DNA from: Pyropia yezoensis
Taxonomy: Eukaryota > Rhodophyta > Bangiophyceae > Bangiales > Bangiaceae
Assembly: GCA_009829735.1 (NCBI GenBank)
Contig: CM020618.1
Location: forward strand, 8,275,119-8,339,118
Direction of reading: 5' to 3'
Length of the DNA stretch: 64,000 nucleotides
The number at the start of each line of letters is the position of its first letter. Position 1 is the first letter of the stretch. Below the pieces are notes generated by a model that worked only from the letters and a program-made list of their open reading frames with translations, did not search any database and was not told where the DNA came from. The translations under genes were made by a program, and so were the position numbers. Below are positions 10,827-20,433 of the stretch, piece by piece.

Positions 10827-11747
10827 TGTGAGGACCCACCTAAAACCGGGGAGCCCTCAACGTACTCGTGGAGGTTTCAGCGGGCCCTGCGAGCCAATGG
10901 GGCGGCGGGGCACGGGGAAGAGGACGGTGGTCTCGACGGGGGTGGGTCTGGGGAAGAAGATGGGCGCGACGTCGGTGGGGATCGAGGGTACAAAAGGTAA
11001 ACAGTGTCTTTGGTCTGTGTCTGTGGTTGCCCCTCTCGTCTCCCCCGGTGGCGCCGACATCCACGCACTATATACTCGCGTCGGGGCACCCGAGGTGCCC
11101 CAAAGCATGCGTTTCCCCATCGCACCGCCGGTAGGCACAGAACGGTCCAAAAACAAAGCATGTCTCTCAGAACAAAGCATGCGCGGGCGTGCGCACTAAA
11201 GGAGTGCAGCCCCAGTTTGCCCGAAACGAAGGAGGTCCCGTGGATGGCGCCCAGCGCGCCCCACCAGCCGGCTCCACACGCCCGTCGGCCAGAAGGTCCG
11301 ACTGGCTGTAAGGGCCAGCAAGGCCAAATTCAATCAATCCAAAAGCCGGCGAGCCAGTCATATCGCACTCAGCCGCCAGCGAGGATGTGCGGTGTCCTCA
11401 GTGTCGGTGAATCATGTGACTGGTCCTTGATGCCAGCTTTCAAGCAGCGCAGAGAATAAAATTCAGGCAGCACAGACGGGGATGTCCGCCCGTGGTTGGT
11501 GGACGATGTCACTCGCTCCTCGCTGTCGAGTTTCGACGTCCATGACAGGGTTCCGACAGTGCGTTGACGGCGGCTTTCGTGCGGTCGGCCGACGTCCGCA
11601 AAATGTCAGGGATACAGCGTGGTGTCGCCCAGGGTAGTGGGGAATTGATGTGTGTTGGGGGGAGTTATCGGGGCCGGACATGTAAGGAGAGGTCCCAGTC
11701 CATATCCCCTGGGTTCCGGGTGGGGATTTAAGGGGCAAATCCTTACA
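10827..11747 (-). repeat. gypsy-2 3' LTR
   Basis: 921-bp direct repeat of 17475-18395. Ends are TGTGAGG and CCTTACA (inverted with one mismatch). Nearly all differences from the other LTR lie in the first 70 bases in plus-strand order; one further G/A difference lies near 11534. Plus-strand ORFs inside it are duplicated in the partner LTR and show no known domain. Confidence 0.95.
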
Positions 11748-11760
11748 CCTGCCCCCGCTT
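11748..11760 (-). other. gypsy-2 polypurine tract
   Basis: On the element's sense strand the bases abutting the 3' LTR read AAGCGGGGGCAGG, a purine run expected as plus-strand primer for reverse transcription. The pol stop codon overlaps it. Confidence 0.7.
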
Positions 11761-14700
11761 AGGACGCGCGTCGAAGAAACGCGTCTAAAACTTCAGGGGC
11801 GTTCACAAGGCCTTGCTTTCTCAGCCAAGAGTTCTCGCTGATGTCGCAGCCTTTCCATTTGACGAGGTACTGCAGTCGTCCACGGCGCTTTCGTGACCGT
11901 ATAATGGAGTCCACTTCACACTCGACCGAGTCATCTGGAAATGTAGCCGGGGGTGGAACGGGAGGAAGTCGACCATACGGATCAGCGCGGTACGGCTTCA
12001 GGAGGCTGGCATGGAAGGCGTTGTGAACTTTGCGATCGAGGACAGCTTGAGGAAGATCGAGACGGAACGTGACGTCATTGATGCTCTCCGTGACTTTGTA
12101 GGGTCCGGAGTATTTGGGCATCAGCTTACGAGCGCCTTGAAAAGCGTCGGGCAAGAGGTTCTTGGTGCTGAGGAGTACGTGGTCGCCCACAGCGATTGTG
12201 CATGGTCGGCAATGACGGTTTGCGTACGCCGCGCGCGTCTCATTGGCGCTCTTGATGGCGGCGATAGCCGTCTTTTGAGCATCGTGGAGGCTGGATAGCC
12301 AATCCGACACAGCAGGAAGATTTGAGTCCCTGCTGTCGAGGATGTCCATAGGCACGGTCCTTGGTTCAAACCCGTAGTTCAAGAAAAATGGAGAGTACGT
12401 GGTTACGGCATTAGGTGACCGGTTGTACGCAACTTCCGCGCCAACGAGGAAAAGATCCCAGTCGCCTTGATGATGGTTGACGAAGTTTCTGAGGATTTCT
12501 TCAATTTTCTTGTTCATAATCTCAGTTTGGCCGTCCGTCTGCGGGTGGTAGGCCGATGAGGCTTTGATCTTGACCTTGAGGATCTTTGTCAGTGACCGCC
12601 AGAAGTTGGAGAAAAAGATGGGGTCGCGGTCACAGACGACTTCTTGAGGTAGGCCGTGGTTGCGATAGACGTGATCGTGGTAAAGCTGAGCCGTGACCGG
12701 CGCTGTACATTCCGGCTTCATTGGTGCCAGGCGAATCATCTTGGTGAGTCGGTCAACAACGACATAAATGCCGTTGTGGCCTCGTGGTGTCAGTGGCAGT
12801 GGGGTGATAAAGTCCATGGAGACACTTGCCCATCTTTGGCTTGGGGGTTCGAGTGGTTTGAGATGACCCAGAGGTGAATGAGTGCTAGCCTTGTTCCGCT
12901 GGCACGAATCACATGATTGTACGTATCTTTGGATGTCCTGCCGCATAGATTTCCAGTAGTAATTGGAAGCAACGGCCTTGGTGGTTTTCTTCACGCCCAT
13001 GTGCCCTTGGCACGGGACGTCATGGTAGTCGTGGAGGAGTCGTTGACGTAGAGTACCAGCGGGGATGCACGTACGGTCACCTCGTTTCAACAACCTCATA
13101 TGAAACCGGTAGGGAGATACCGGGTCCTTGGCCAGGTCGGCAAATTCGGGGTCCGCTTTGTACTCTTGTTCTAGGGTGGCATGGTCTTGATCACTTTGGT
13201 TAATGGTCGTGAGGTTGTTGATTTCAGTTTTCTTGAGGGTTTCGTCAGTGGTCTTGGTCAGCACTCGACTAAGGAGATCTTGGTTGGGTTCATGCTTGTC
13301 AGGGGCATCCTAGGATTGCCTGGAAAGGGCATCAGCTACGGCGTTGGAGATGCCTTTGATCGAGACAATCTTGAACTGGAATTGGTCCAGAAGTTCAAGC
13401 CACTTGACTTGGCGGTCGTTTAGGCTTTCTTGGGTTCGCAGGTATCTCAGGGACTCGTGGTCGGTGTGGACCTCAAAGGCTCTTCCGTGGAGGTAGCAGC
13501 GCCAGTGCCGGATGGCTTGGACCACTGCGAGCAGCTCACGTTCGCGGATGCTGTAGCGTTGTTCGTGGATATTCAAGGTCAGGGAGAAAAATGCCACTGG
13601 ACGCCGTCCCTTTCCGTCGTCTTGTTCGAGGACTGCGCCAATAGCACACCCGCTGGCATCAGTAGACACGTAGATGGGATATCGTTTGTCAAACGGCCTT
13701 AGTACCGGTGCACTTGTTGTCAGAGTCCGCAGCTGCTCGAAGGCTTTTTGGGCGTCTGGCGTCCACTCAAAGTCGACCTTCCCCGTCAACCTCGTAAGAG
13801 GGGTAGCAACTGCGGCCATTCCCTTGATAAATCGGCGATAGAAGTGGACCATACCGAGAAGGGACTGCTCGTCCTTCTTGCTCTTGGGGGTTGCCCACGT
13901 CCGAATGGCTTGGACCTTCTGGTCCTCCATGGAAAAGCCTGCGTCAGATATGACGTGGCCGAGGTAATCGACAGTGGTTCGAGCGAATTGGCACTTACTC
14001 GCCTTGGCGTAAAGCTTGTGGTCTCGTAGCTTGGCCAGGGTTTTTCTCAGGTGCTTGAGATGATCCTCGTAGGTTTCGCTGTAGACCGAAATGTCGTCTA
14101 AGTAGACGCAGATGAAGTCGTACAGGTAGGGTCTGAACACATCGTTCATCAAGTTCATGAAGACTGCGAGGCGTTCGTCAGTCCGAAGGGTAGCACAGTA
14201 AACTCCTAGAATCCATACTTGGTCCGGAACGCCGTCAATGGGATGGTGTCAGGGTCCAGCCGGATCTGGTGGTAGCCAGAGCGGAGGTCAATCTTCGTGA
14301 AATTCTTGGCCTTTCGTAGTTGATCAAAGATGTCATCGATACATGGTAAAGGATACGCATTCTTGATGGTGGCCTTGTTCAATGCTCGGTAGTCGATGCA
14401 CATCCGCCAGCCGCCGTCCTTCTTCGCCGCAAATAGAACGGAGGAGCCCCACGGTGAACCACTTGGCTGGATGAATCCCTTCCGAATCATGGTCGCAAGT
14501 TGCGTCTTGAGTTCATCGAGTTCCCACTCGGAGAGGCGGTAAATACCGCTGCGACGTGGTTCAGCGTCGTCGGTCAGCTTAATGCTAAACTTGTGACTAC
14601 GCTCGGGAGGGAGTCCGTCCGGGAGCTCAGCCGGGAAGACGTCAGCGTACTCCTTGAGAATCTGTTGGACTTCATTTTTGTCTTCAGCTTCTCCCATAAT

Positions 14701-15270
14701 GATGGAGTTGATGTCAAAGCTGCTTGAGGGGTCTTCAGACTGCAGGTAGATGGCGAATACAGGGGTCCTTTGGATGAGGTCACGTGCGAGTCGTTGCCGG
14801 CTAATGAGGCCCTCCGGTTTCTTGAGGGAGGCGGTGATAGAAATATTCTTGTGGTTGAACTTAAAGGATATCTTGTTCTTCTTGTTGTTGATCTTGGCGC
14901 CCTTGTCATCGCGCCATTTCTTACCGAGGATAACGTCGTACGCACTGGGGTCGTATACGGCGAACCGGAGTCGTTCTTGGTAAAGGCCGATGTGAATCTC
15001 TAAGGGTTCAGTGGTTTCAGCGAGTACATGGGAACGTCCATCGGGCATGTTTGCCGCGAAGTCCGTTTCAGTAGTCTTGACATTCAGGGTTTTCATGAGG
15101 CGCCTGGAGACGACGTTGATGGGAGACCCGTCGTCGAACAGCACCTTTACAACATGGCCATTGACAGAAGCAGTAGAACGCAGTAGCCCGCGACGCGGGC
15201 CTTCAAAGGGTGACGATTTGTTTTCCGGAACCAAAGGAGCATCTTTCACCGTTGTTGACGACGGTTGCTG
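11759..15270 (-). pseudogene. gypsy-2 pol: protease, RT, RNase H, integrase, chromodomain
   Basis: Piece 1 (to 14206) carries a protease motif [12 protein letters not shown], where DDGS stands in place of the usual D-S/T-G-A/S, and the RT fingers ([25 protein letters not shown]). A TAG follows RTKYGF, and a base is missing about 35 bases later, in the NAP-A-F block. The next frame (14158-13310) holds the catalytic YLDD with VYLDDISVYS and RNase H (VSTDASGCAIGAVL). After a TAG near 13310 the same frame continues (13264-11759) through the integrase zinc motif (HDVPCQGHMG to CDSCQRN), the catalytic core (VSMDFITPLP, CDRDPIF, HPQTDGQTE) and a chromodomain (YLVKWKGCD). The frame differs from gag, so a frameshift at the gag-pol border is expected. 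Chromodomains of such elements can steer integration to modified chromatin. Confidence 0.9.
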
Positions 15271-15272
15271 CT

Positions 15273-16151
15273 TCAGTTCCGCTGGCCTTTTGGGCAGTCC
15301 TTTGCCAGGTGCCCCTTTTCGCGACAGCGGAGGCAGAGTCCCTCGCGCATACAGCGCTGGCGCTCCTCGGGCGTGAGCTTCTCGACCTTGATGCTGGAAA
15401 TGTCCATGGGGACGACACCCGTCGCAGACGGCTTCCCAGAGGTGCTGCTGAGGTTGTTCGTGAAGCGCGAGGCTCCAGCCTTGGCAGCTTCTACGCGCAG
15501 GGCGTCTGTCATTAGAGGCTCGAGCTCAGTGTAGTTCTTGAGGCACAGTGCCTGCCAGATGTCCCGCTTCAGACCTCGCGTGTAGCGGTCAATCTTTTCC
15601 GCTTCAGTGATGTCTGGGATGTCCACGACGACGCTCAGGAAAGTCTTGTTAAACGTCTCGACGTCCTTAATCTGTCGCCATGCGTGCAGCTTGTCCCGTG
15701 CCGCCTGCGTCTTGTTCAGGGGACTGAAGCGCCGGATGAGTGCAGCACGGAAGGCGTCCCAGCTCGAAACGTCTGTAGTCTGACTATAGGTATGCCACCA
15801 GTTGAACGCTTCTCCATCGAGGTAGGTGCAAGCGACACGACACGCTTCGGCGGGTTCACTCAGCCGGACGTAGGAGTCCATGTGGGAGCACCACGCTTCA
15901 ATGGTCCCGGGTTTGCCAGAGAAAAGCCCGGGCTTGTTCGGCCGCGCGGGTTTTGCGTTCTCGTGGGCTGCTTTCGCCTTGGTCTCGGCGAGCTGCTGCT
16001 TCGTGTCTTCCAATTCCACCTTGTGTGCCTCGAGCTCGTCACGCATTTGCGTCACAAATGTCGTAAGCTGATTCCATGCCTCGACACTAGGGGTGCCGGA
16101 TGTCGACCCAGAAGTGACCGGGGTCCCGCCAGCAATACTCGAGGGGTCCAT
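15273..16151 (-). CDS. gag: gypsy-2 Gag
   Basis: 292 residues, uninterrupted, starting at an ATG. A coiled-coil-like Glu/Lys/Gln-rich helix (about residues 30-65) precedes the capsid-type region with the conserved Trp/Phe-rich core ([13 protein letters not shown], then [11 protein letters not shown]). Near the C-terminus is a CCHC zinc knuckle, [15 protein letters not shown], which has exact CX2CX4HX4C spacing and binds element RNA. Gag would form the cytoplasmic virus-like particle. It ends at TGA in a different frame from pol. This ORF is intact although pol is broken, so the protein could still be made. Confidence 0.9.
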   Translation of the reverse strand: MDPSSIAGGTPVTSGSTSGTPSVEAWNQLTTFVTQMRDELEAHKVELEDTKQQLAETKAKAAHENAKPARPNKPGLFSGKPGTIEAWCSHMDSYVRLSEPAEACRVACTYLDGEAFNWWHTYSQTTDVSSWDAFRAALIRRFSPLNKTQAARDKLHAWRQIKDVETFNKTFLSVVVDIPDITEAEKIDRYTRGLKRDIWQALCLKNYTELEPLMTDALRVEAAKAGASRFTNNLSSTSGKPSATGVVPMDISSIKVEKLTPEERQRCMREGLCLRCREKGHLAKDCPKGQRN

Positions 16152-16494
16152 CGTTTCAAGGAGTTAACTCCAGAAGTTACAATCTCACAGGACAGAGCGC
16201 CCTAGACTTACAAGAAGTGCCCAGTCGAACTCCGGATAGATTTGTGTTAGAAATTTGGTCAAGCAACGTAGTGGGGCGCGACAATTGGTCAAGTGCCGAG
16301 AGATCGCGGTGACGAGATCAAGAGCGTGCAACACTATTTCGTTAAATCCAATCACAAGCAAATCTCTCGAGGGCGCGCAATCGGATCTTCGATCGGCTTC
16401 CGCGCTCGGGCCCGAGTCGGTCTCGTCGGATTCTCACGCGGGGGGGAGATCAGAGGGGGAAAATCGGGCTCTCGCGGTAGATCAATGGAGGTTG

Positions 16495-17238
16495 TCAATC
16501 GGTGCCCCGCGCCAGCTGGCGGTGGTGCGCCTTGCCACGCAAGTGGCTTTCAAATTGAACCACCGCATCAAATTCACGCCCACAGGGATCGCAGCGTGGG
16601 AGGGAGGAAGGGCGGTTGACAGTATTGCGATGCCGACGTGAGTTGCGATGGTCGCGCAACACCGATAGGCTGTTGCACGTCACACCGCAGGGCTTACACT
16701 GGTGTGTGCCCAGTGGGATGCGGCGGGTCTTGGCGATTCGGTGCTGTTCGCGCTGTTCCACCGCCCGCGCGGTGGTCGGCTTAATGTGCCCAATCAGCGG
16801 GGGGGGCGGCGCGATGAAACGGCGCGCCGGTTCCTGCGGGGGTAGCAGCAGGCGCCGGTTCGTCCGGGCCGCTGTGCCCGCCGAGGCAGGGCCCTTGCCC
16901 TTGCCCGAGAGGGGGGGCTTGGGGGCGGTCTGCCCCAGCAGGGATAGGTGCGAGGGGGCCGCCTGGGTGGAGGTGGAGAAGGCGCCCGCCGGGGGGCTGC
17001 GTGCCCCCGGGTGGTGGTGCCCTCCCACGGGGCCGCGTGCCGACGGACTGCCGCGTGCCGACGAGCCGCGCGCTGTACCAGCGCCGCGGATCGTCGGGGG
17101 TGCGCGGGTCGTCGGGGGTGCGCGGGTCTCAGGGTTTCCACGTGACGTGGCCACCGTGTTGCGGGCCGTCGTGCCGGAGGATGCCGACGCGGCCGCCACA
17201 GCCGAGGAAGTATATTCGGAACCTGATTTGGAACTCAC
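16495..17238 (-). CDS. Extra 5' ORF of gypsy-2 with two U1-type C2H2 zinc fingers
   Basis: A 247-codon sense frame between the 5' LTR and gag. The first 170 residues are Ser/Thr/Ala/Pro/Gly-rich and look disordered. Two zinc fingers follow: residues 181-203 (starting CKPCGVTC) and 216-238 (starting CDPCGREF). Both have exact CX2CX12HX5H spacing, the U1/matrin/JAZ type usually linked to double-stranded RNA or RNA binding. The frame holds no ATG at all and a TGA lies a few codons upstream of its first GTG, so it needs a non-AUG start, splicing from an upstream exon, or repair of that stop. Ty3/gypsy elements do not normally have this protein. It may be a captured host gene or an added element function such as genome-RNA binding or defence against silencing; that is inference. 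Confidence 0.6.
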   Translation of the reverse strand: MSSKSGSEYTSSAVAAASASSGTTARNTVATSRGNPETRAPPTTRAPPTIRGAGTARGSSARGSPSARGPVGGHHHPGARSPPAGAFSTSTQAAPSHLSLLGQTAPKPPLSGKGKGPASAGTAARTNRRLLLPPQEPARRFIAPPPPLIGHIKPTTARAVEQREQHRIAKTRRIPLGTHQCKPCGVTCNSLSVLRDHRNSRRHRNTVNRPSSLPRCDPCGREFDAVVQFESHLRGKAHHRQLARGTD

Positions 17239-17456
17239 TAGGATTCAACAATCGGTTGACCGAAAAGAAAAATTCCGTGACATCAAGCGCGATGGCAGTG
17301 TCAGGGAAATATTCTTTCGGTGTGATTCGTGGAACCCACTGCGTTCGTATTACAATGCCCGTGGCAAGCCGAACGCAGGGGGCAACACGACGTCACAATC
17401 GCAGATAGGTCCAAATCACGCACGGAATCGCAGTCACCGCCAGGTAGAAAGTCGAA

Positions 17457-17472
17457 CTACCTGAAGCTACCA
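17457..17472 (-). other. gypsy-2 primer-binding site (candidate)
   Basis: Two bases inside the 5' LTR, the sense strand reads TGGTAGCTTCAGGTAG, beginning TGG as expected for pairing with the CCA end of a tRNA. I cannot name the tRNA. Confidence 0.55.
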
Positions 17473-17474
17473 CA

Positions 17475-18395
17475 TGTGAGGACCCACCCAAAACCGGGGA
17501 GCCCTCAAGGTACTCGCTGGGGTGTCAGCGGGCCCTGCGAGCCAATGGGGCGGCGGGGCACGGGGAAGAGGACGGTGGTCTCGACGGGGGTGGGTCTGGG
17601 GAAGAAGATGGGCGCGACGTCGGTGGGGATCGAGGGTACAAAAGGTAAACAGTGTCTTTGGTCTGTGTCTGTGGTTGCCCCTCTCGTCTCCCCCGGTGGC
17701 GCCGACATCCACGCACTATATACTCGCGTCGGGGCACCCGAGGTGCCCCAAAGCATGCGTTTCCCCATCGCACCGCCGGTAGGCACAGAACGGTCCAAAA
17801 ACAAAGCATGTCTCTCAGAACAAAGCATGCGCGGGCGTGCGCACTAAAGGAGTGCAGCCCCAGTTTGCCCGAAACGAAGGAGGTCCCGTGGATGGCGCCC
17901 AGCGCGCCCCACCAGCCGGCTCCACACGCCCGTCGGCCAGAAGGTCCGACTGGCTGTAAGGGCCAGCAAGGCCAAATTCAATCAATCCAAAAGCCGGCGA
18001 GCCAGTCATATCGCACTCAGCCGCCAGCGAGGATGTGCGGTGTCCTCAGTGTCGGTGAATCATGTGACTGGTCCTTGATGCCAGCTTTCAAGCAGCGCAG
18101 AGAATAAAATTCAGGCAGCACAGACGGGGATGTCCGCCCGTGGTTGGTGGACGATGTCACTCGCTCCTCGCTGTCGAGTTTCAACGTCCATGACAGGGTT
18201 CCGACAGTGCGTTGACGGCGGCTTTCGTGCGGTCGGCCGACGTCCGCAAAATGTCAGGGATACAGCGTGGTGTCGCCCAGGGTAGTGGGGAATTGATGTG
18301 TGTTGGGGGGAGTTATCGGGGCCGGACATGTAAGGAGAGGTCCCAGTCCATATCCCCTGGGTTCCGGGTGGGGATTTAAGGGGCAAATCCTTACA
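17475..18395 (-). repeat. gypsy-2 5' LTR
   Basis: 921-bp copy matching 10827-11747. As the 5' LTR of a minus-strand element it should hold the promoter; a TATATA-containing stretch lies at about 17718-17723, but on this evidence I cannot place the start site. It is followed at 18396-18400 by the right target duplication CTGGA. Confidence 0.95.
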
Positions 18396-18400
18396 CTGGA
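18396..18400. repeat. Right target-site duplication of gypsy-2 (CTGGA)
   Basis: Exact match to 10822-10826. Confidence 0.95.
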
Positions 18401-19727
18401 GTTGACACGTGCTCTCCCCAGCGGTCCCCTGACCACGTGTCTGCTCCCCTGAGCGATGGTAAGAAGGAATCCGGGGCTTTTTAATGCCGAGGGGACCGTA
18501 GGGGACCAGAGCACACGATCCTCAGACACATCGCAGCATGGTGTGGCGTCACCCCCCTCGGGCAGCGGCGAGGGCGGCAGCGACAGCGGCGGCGGCGGCG
18601 CCGGTTTAGGCGGGGGCGACGCCTCCCACGACCCCCCACCTTCGCAACTCTCCCAGTTGCAGAGGGCAGCACGATGATACGATGCATTGCCATACCTCCC
18701 TCCCGGGGGCACCGCTCTGCCCCACCCCCGGCCTTCGCGTGGTGGTCGAGCCTCCCCGGTGCATTTAGTGCCTGTCTGGAGCTCACGCACCCCCCATCCA
18801 CCACGCACACTTGCCTTAATCCTGACCCTCCCCCCCCAGCGGGCAGCACTCCCGGCTGCGTCGGTGCCGTTTCGGAGATACAGGGGGTGGGTGGGAGCCC
18901 CCTGTTAGACTGGGCGAAGCGGCGCACTCAATGCATCCCCATCCTCCCCTTTCACGCGCGCCGCTATTCCCTTCGTTTTCCTCCGCCTTCGCGCTTCCGG
19001 CAAGCCCCCGTAATGCAGTTTGTGCGTGACCCGAGCTCACACCGCCGCCACCCTCTGCACACACCTCCCTCACCGACTTCTCCCCCCCTCTTGGTGAGCG
19101 ACGGGGGGGGAAATTGCCGCGGTTTGGGAGGGGGGGGGTTGTGGCAGGAGGGCGAAAGGGGAGGTTCTCAAGGGGGTGCTGAGAGGGGGAATGGTGGGGC
19201 GCTGAGGAGGGCGAGGGCAGGAAGGAGAGGGAGAGGAGGCCGCTACCACCACTAGCGGCCGATGGCCCAAGCGAGGCGCTTTCCTCGCTGTCTGGGGAGG
19301 GGGCGACTGCGGGGAGCACTGTCCGCCACTGTCACCGGCTGGCGAAAGAGGCGTGTATCCCGGTCACCATCCTTCCTCACAGAGCGGGTGTGCCCGCCCC
19401 CCTCACGCCGCACCCGCGACCACGTTCGCCAATGGCTGGCCTCCCCTCTCGGCAGCCTCCGCTTTCCCCCCCTCGCCGCTCCCCCCCCCCGCCCTCCCCC
19501 CCCGCTCACGCCGTTCCCCCCACTCCCACCTTCCCGACCGTACCCCGTTCCGCACCCCCAGGCGACGAGACTGGCCAGGGCGCTCGCCGCCAATGAATCC
19601 CAACCCGGTCCCTCTCTGCCAACCTCGCGCCCGGCGCTCGCCACATTCGCCTCCTACCTGGCCCTCCCCGTTCGCCGCGTCACAGGTAGTAGTGCCCACC
19701 CATCGGGTGGTGATGGAGAGCCTCCCG
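18401..19727. other. GC-rich spacer between gypsy-2 and copia-B
   Basis: Pro/Ser/Arg/Gly-coding low-complexity DNA, open in several frames on both strands, with C and G homopolymers. I see no domain, splice pattern or repeat that marks a gene. The last five bases, TCCCG, pair with CCCCG at 36277-36281 as the target duplication of copia-B with one transition. Confidence 0.5.
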
Positions 19728-20433
19728 TGTTGTGAAGCCTTCGTAGATCCGCCGCACCGCCGACTTGGCGTGTGCGCGCTCAGTGCCCCCGCAGTGTCAG
19801 TGTCGGGGGGGTTGTCTCCAAAAAAAAGGTAGAAAAGCTTGTTCTCTCAACGCGGCCGCGGGGCTAGTCCCCACGGCACGACTAGATATGCTCACGCTCC
19901 CTCCAGGCGGCGCCCGCACACCCGCAGGCACGCGCGCTCGCACGGCGCTTCCCTCGCACGCTGCCCGCCCAGGCTCGGCCCCTCCCTGCCACAAAGGCAG
20001 GTTGGCTGCTCTCCCTCTGTGTGGTGCCCAAGCGCCCACCCCAGGTCGGCACACCGCTTATCCTGTGGCCCGGACCCCGCTGCCAATATGCCCCCGTATG
20101 GTGCTGGGCCGCACAGCCACTCGCCGCGTGGCTGCTGGTCCCTGCCGTGCGCTGACCGCCCCCCATACCGGTCCCCTCATACTTGCTGCTCCAGGTGGTG
20201 GCGGCCGGCATAACCGCCGCCCCCTCCCCCGGCCACCCGTCAGCCAGGTTGCGGTCGCGGTGCTCCGTCGCCGCATCCCCAGCCTGGATGGCTCGCACTG
20301 CGGGTAGACGCGAGACATGGCTGCACTCCTCTGCTTGGATGGCAAGTCCATTCAGGCAGTCCAACCCGGGGACAGCAAAGGGGGGGGGTCACTTAGTACT
20401 TGCCCGCCCTACCCCGGTGTGCGCCCCTCAACA
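19728..20433 (-). repeat. copia-B 3' LTR
   Basis: 706-bp direct repeat of 35567-36276, sharing e.g. the AAAAAAAAGGTAGAAAAGC block near 19820. Ends TGTTG and CAACA are perfect inverted repeats. ORFs within it recur in the partner LTR and have no known domain. Confidence 0.93.

Larger units (their letters stand above)
10827..18395 (-). mobile_element. Complete Ty3/gypsy chromovirus gypsy-2
   Basis: A 7.57-kb element transcribed on the minus strand: 5' LTR (17475-18395), extra zinc-finger ORF (17238-16495), gag (16151-15273), pol (about 15270-11759), 3' LTR (10827-11747). Both LTRs are 921 bp, begin TGTGAGG and end CCTTACA, and differ at only about seven positions, so insertion looks recent compared with gypsy-1. 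The target duplication CTGGA is perfect. The pol order protease, RT, RNase H, integrase and a C-terminal chromodomain place it among the chromoviruses. Pol is nonetheless interrupted by an in-frame stop and a frameshift region, so this copy is probably non-autonomous. Confidence 0.96.

Noticed and set aside
17652..18107. 151-codon ORF repeated at 11004-11459
   Set aside because: Inside the gypsy-2 LTR pair; no recognisable product.
19765..20307. 180-codon ORF repeated at 35622-36146
   Set aside because: Both copies lie inside the copia-B LTRs; duplication reflects the LTR, not a gene family.
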